Assembly: GCA_036898135.1 (NCBI GenBank)
Contig: CM072511.1
Coordinates: 162,122,814 to 162,186,813 of the forward strand
Source of the DNA: Oncomelania hupensis
Lineage: Eukaryota; Mollusca; Gastropoda; Littorinimorpha; Pomatiopsidae
Length of the DNA stretch: 64,000 nucleotides
Direction of reading: 5' to 3'
Under the pieces are notes generated by a model, which was given only the letters and a program-made list of their open reading frames with translations, was not told the origin of the DNA and made no database searches. Shown piece after piece: positions 57,836 through 64,000 of the stretch. Numbering within the stretch: the first letter of the stretch is position 1; every line of letters begins with the position of its first letter. A program made the translations under genes and the position numbers.

Positions 57836-58291
57836 GAGGTGAGGAAGATTATGGCGATGATGATGATGATGATGATAATGTAATTATCTGGTAGAGCGCC
57901 AATTTCCATATGAACATATTGCTCAGAGCGCTTGTAGAGAAACTAGAGCTTCAATTATTTGGATTTATTATAGTTATAGGCCTATATATGGGTTCGAAGC
58001 AAAGGATACGTGAACAGGTAGTGACCTGAAAGAAATCAAACAAAATTAACATGAAGCAGACGACAAGTATATTCTACGTAAATAATGGAATACTTTCAAT
58101 TTTAAAATAACATAAAATATATTATCCCATTTGAATTTGTCTAATGCTTCCTTATCCAAATGGTCATTGACAATTAGAATATAAATTACATCTATAAATC
58201 TCAATCTAAATGATCGAACTCTTACCCATGCACAGCAAGCGTCTAGTCGTTTGCGGCATTTCTTGTAGTTACAGATCAGCTCGTCGTCCAT
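51319..58291 (-). CDS. CCNB1IP1: CCNB1IP1/HEI10-like RING E3 ligase gene, complete (8 coding exons)
   Basis: HEI10 proteins are RING-type SUMO/ubiquitin ligases that mark crossover sites in meiotic chromosomes (family knowledge). Eight minus-strand exons join in phase: 58291-58226, 58025-58010, 57612-57553, 57165-57095, 56462-56388, 56103-55989, 52159-52068 and 51447-51319. They give 207 residues ending in TAG. The RING reads CNYKKC near residues 7-12, then TTCSHIFC and CPAC. A FDIVKLDLKPPEHIKA segment, GLKPDIILEICTRAL and NFWNYQ follow. A coiled coil from IHQERTYQEY to KQYTKLQ comes next, with a short Ser/Thr-rich tail after SLYEALRRRC. The order and spacing match vertebrate HEI10, which is about 276 residues; this copy has a shorter tail. 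All introns begin GT and end AG. Confidence 0.93.
51452..51640. repeat. ATC-rich trinucleotide repeat in HEI10 intron 7
   Basis: Imperfect ATC/GTC repeats directly upstream of the exon 8 acceptor. Confidence 0.85.
52068..52159 (-). CDS. CCNB1IP1: HEI10-like exon 7 (coiled coil)
   Basis: Encodes (M)TKKKLEQYEAKCKDLGNKL then QEKTKQYTKLQ, ending on the conserved QYxKLQ. The acceptor is AATTTTCAG; the donor GTCATG is non-consensus after GT. Confidence 0.88.
52735..52995 (+). repeat. LTR-like repeat related to 484-1199, copy 3
   Basis: GAAAAGCTTAGCATAATGTC, CGCCGGTCAATTTTGTTGTA and CTACGATGTAAGACG follow the order of copies 1 and 2. More diverged. Confidence 0.6.
52996..54431. other. HEI10 intron 6 sequence, nothing recognised
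   Basis: AT-rich with poly(T) at 53098-53150. No coding match. Confidence 0.4.
54432..54628 (-). mobile_element. tRNA-derived SINE family A, copy 2
   Basis: Near-identical to 23961-24160 in inverse orientation. GAGCGAGCCTC at 54421-54431 and 54629-54639 is an 11-bp duplication. Confidence 0.92.
54999..55080. repeat. (GAT)n microsatellite
   Basis: About 80 bp of GATGAT with AATAAT interruptions. Confidence 0.93.
55228..55768 (-). repeat. Interspersed repeat family X, copy 3
   Basis: Collinear with the other copies, from AATAGCCGAATCAGGACC to CCCCGGCACTCCCACGGGG. Confidence 0.78.
55771..55902. repeat. (GAA)n microsatellite
   Basis: About 130 bp of GAA, abutting family X copy 3. Confidence 0.97.
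55989..56103 (-). CDS. CCNB1IP1: HEI10-like exon 6 (coiled coil)
   Basis: Encodes IHQERTYQEYLANKAREKSA and onward to RLQAEIH, the start of the coiled coil. The acceptor is TGTTTAG and the donor GTATCC. The phase-1 end is completed by TG of exon 7 to give Met. Confidence 0.88.
56388..56462 (-). CDS. CCNB1IP1: HEI10-like exon 5
   Basis: Encodes LALCGLKPDIILEICTRALN then FWNYQ, the most conserved HEI10 block (human GLRPEIVLDISSRAL). The acceptor is TTTAATCAG and the donor GTCAGT; phase 0 on both sides. Confidence 0.94.
57095..57165 (-). CDS. CCNB1IP1: HEI10-like exon 4
   Basis: Encodes DTNLPNKFDIVKLDL then KPPEHIKA, the segment after the RING. The acceptor is GGTCAAAG and the donor GTGAGT. Confidence 0.92.
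57413..57470. repeat. (GA)n microsatellite in HEI10 intron 3
   Basis: About 58 bp of GA followed by a G tract. Confidence 0.95.
57553..57612 (-). CDS. CCNB1IP1: HEI10-like exon 3
   Basis: Encodes (H)IFCDADGTRVFSTSHVCPA(C), the second half of the RING. The acceptor is GACGTCAG and the donor GTAAGT. Confidence 0.92.
57775..57875. repeat. (GAT)n microsatellite in HEI10 intron 2
   Basis: GATGAT run of about 58 bp and a shorter one after it. Confidence 0.95.
58010..58025 (-). CDS. CCNB1IP1: HEI10-like exon 2, 16-nt microexon
   Basis: A 16-base exon (VTTCS plus the first base of His) lies between TTTCTTTCAG and a GTATCC donor. It supplies the Cys-Ser-His of the RING and repairs a phase mismatch: exon 1 ends in phase 0, while exon 3 starts with two bases of a codon. 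It is too short for ordinary ORF detection and was found by looking for the missing RING residues. Confidence 0.85.
58226..58291 (-). CDS. CCNB1IP1: HEI10-like exon 1
   Basis: Twenty-two codons from ATG: MDDELICNYKKCRKRLDACC then AW. It carries the first two RING cysteines. The donor is GTAAGA, phase 0. Confidence 0.93.
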
Positions 58292-63720
<5,429 letters not shown>

Positions 63721-64000
63721 GTACAAAGGGTTTTTTCATCACGATGATGATGGAGAGGGTTTTGGGTGAGGGTAAAGAGAGGAAAGACGATGATGATGAG
63801 AATGTTGAGTCGTTTGCTTTGAAGGCGGACATGGACTCCAGCATGTGGTGGCGTAATGTTGAAATCATGACTGGCACCTCATTTTTAGTGTGTGCAAAAG
63901 AGTAGTTGCAGAGATCATCAGCTTCACTGCCTTATTAGAACAAAATTAATCCTCACCTCTACATCCTCCCAAAAATCAACCCACTACTACTTCACAGCTA

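Overview
The window is eukaryotic, repeat-rich and intron-rich. The three recognisable host genes, the mix of non-LTR, LTR and DNA transposons, and many tRNA-derived SINEs fit a lophotrochozoan, most likely a mollusc. That placement is inference. No bacterial or viral genome organisation is visible.

Host genes. (1) 3048-24990, minus strand: an arrestin-domain-containing (ARRDC2/3/4-like, alpha-arrestin) gene. Six coding exons were reconstructed with consistent phases; the last exon(s) were not found. Its introns are swollen by transposons, and the coding part alone covers about 22 kb. (2) 51319-58291, minus strand: a CCNB1IP1/HEI10-like meiotic RING E3 ligase gene, complete from ATG to stop in eight coding exons (207 codons), including a 16-nt microexon. 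(3) 59328-63720, plus strand: the N-terminal part of a CCDC177-like gene, entering from an unseen first exon and leaving the window on the right. Genes 2 and 3 are head to head.

Mobile elements, left to right. 1-1199: one end of an LTR retrotransposon, with related LTR-like sequence near 49.3 kb and 52.7 kb. 2517-2960, 5637-6155, 20072-20290, 20701-21080, 35910-36912 and 59481-59596: fragments of one RTE-like LINE family with a GGATA-type 3' tail. A full-length copy with an uninterrupted ORF and a 12-bp target duplication lies at 29752-33104. Other LINE remnants lie at 3749-5424, 6298-7490, 12310-15050 (Tx1/L1-like), 16270-16670 and 37613-38697 (CR1/L2-like). 7896-11768: a foldback-like DNA element with 1.1-kb inverted arms made of palindromic repeats, a GCTCG target duplication and a decayed THAP-type coding piece in its loop. 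17911-18954: a hAT-like non-autonomous element in a CA microsatellite. 21126-23248: a 2.1-kb solo LTR with an ATTAG target duplication. 39418-46204: a Ty3/gypsy element with nearly identical 1.48-kb LTRs and an ATTTG target duplication. Its integrase zinc-binding region lies before the RT/RNase H part, as in Gmr1-like elements, and a deletion removes the catalytic cores. At least five tRNA-derived SINE families are present.

Tandem repeats include an 850-bp CCTAC/ACTGC pentamer satellite (26858-27712), many CT, GA, CA, GAT, GAA and TTC microsatellites, and a minisatellite of about 50 bp at 35307-35503. The strongest candidate for a little-described system is the foldback/THAP element at 7896-11768. 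Next are the rearranged-order, internally deleted LTR element and the intact LINE whose stop codon lies in its own tail repeat.
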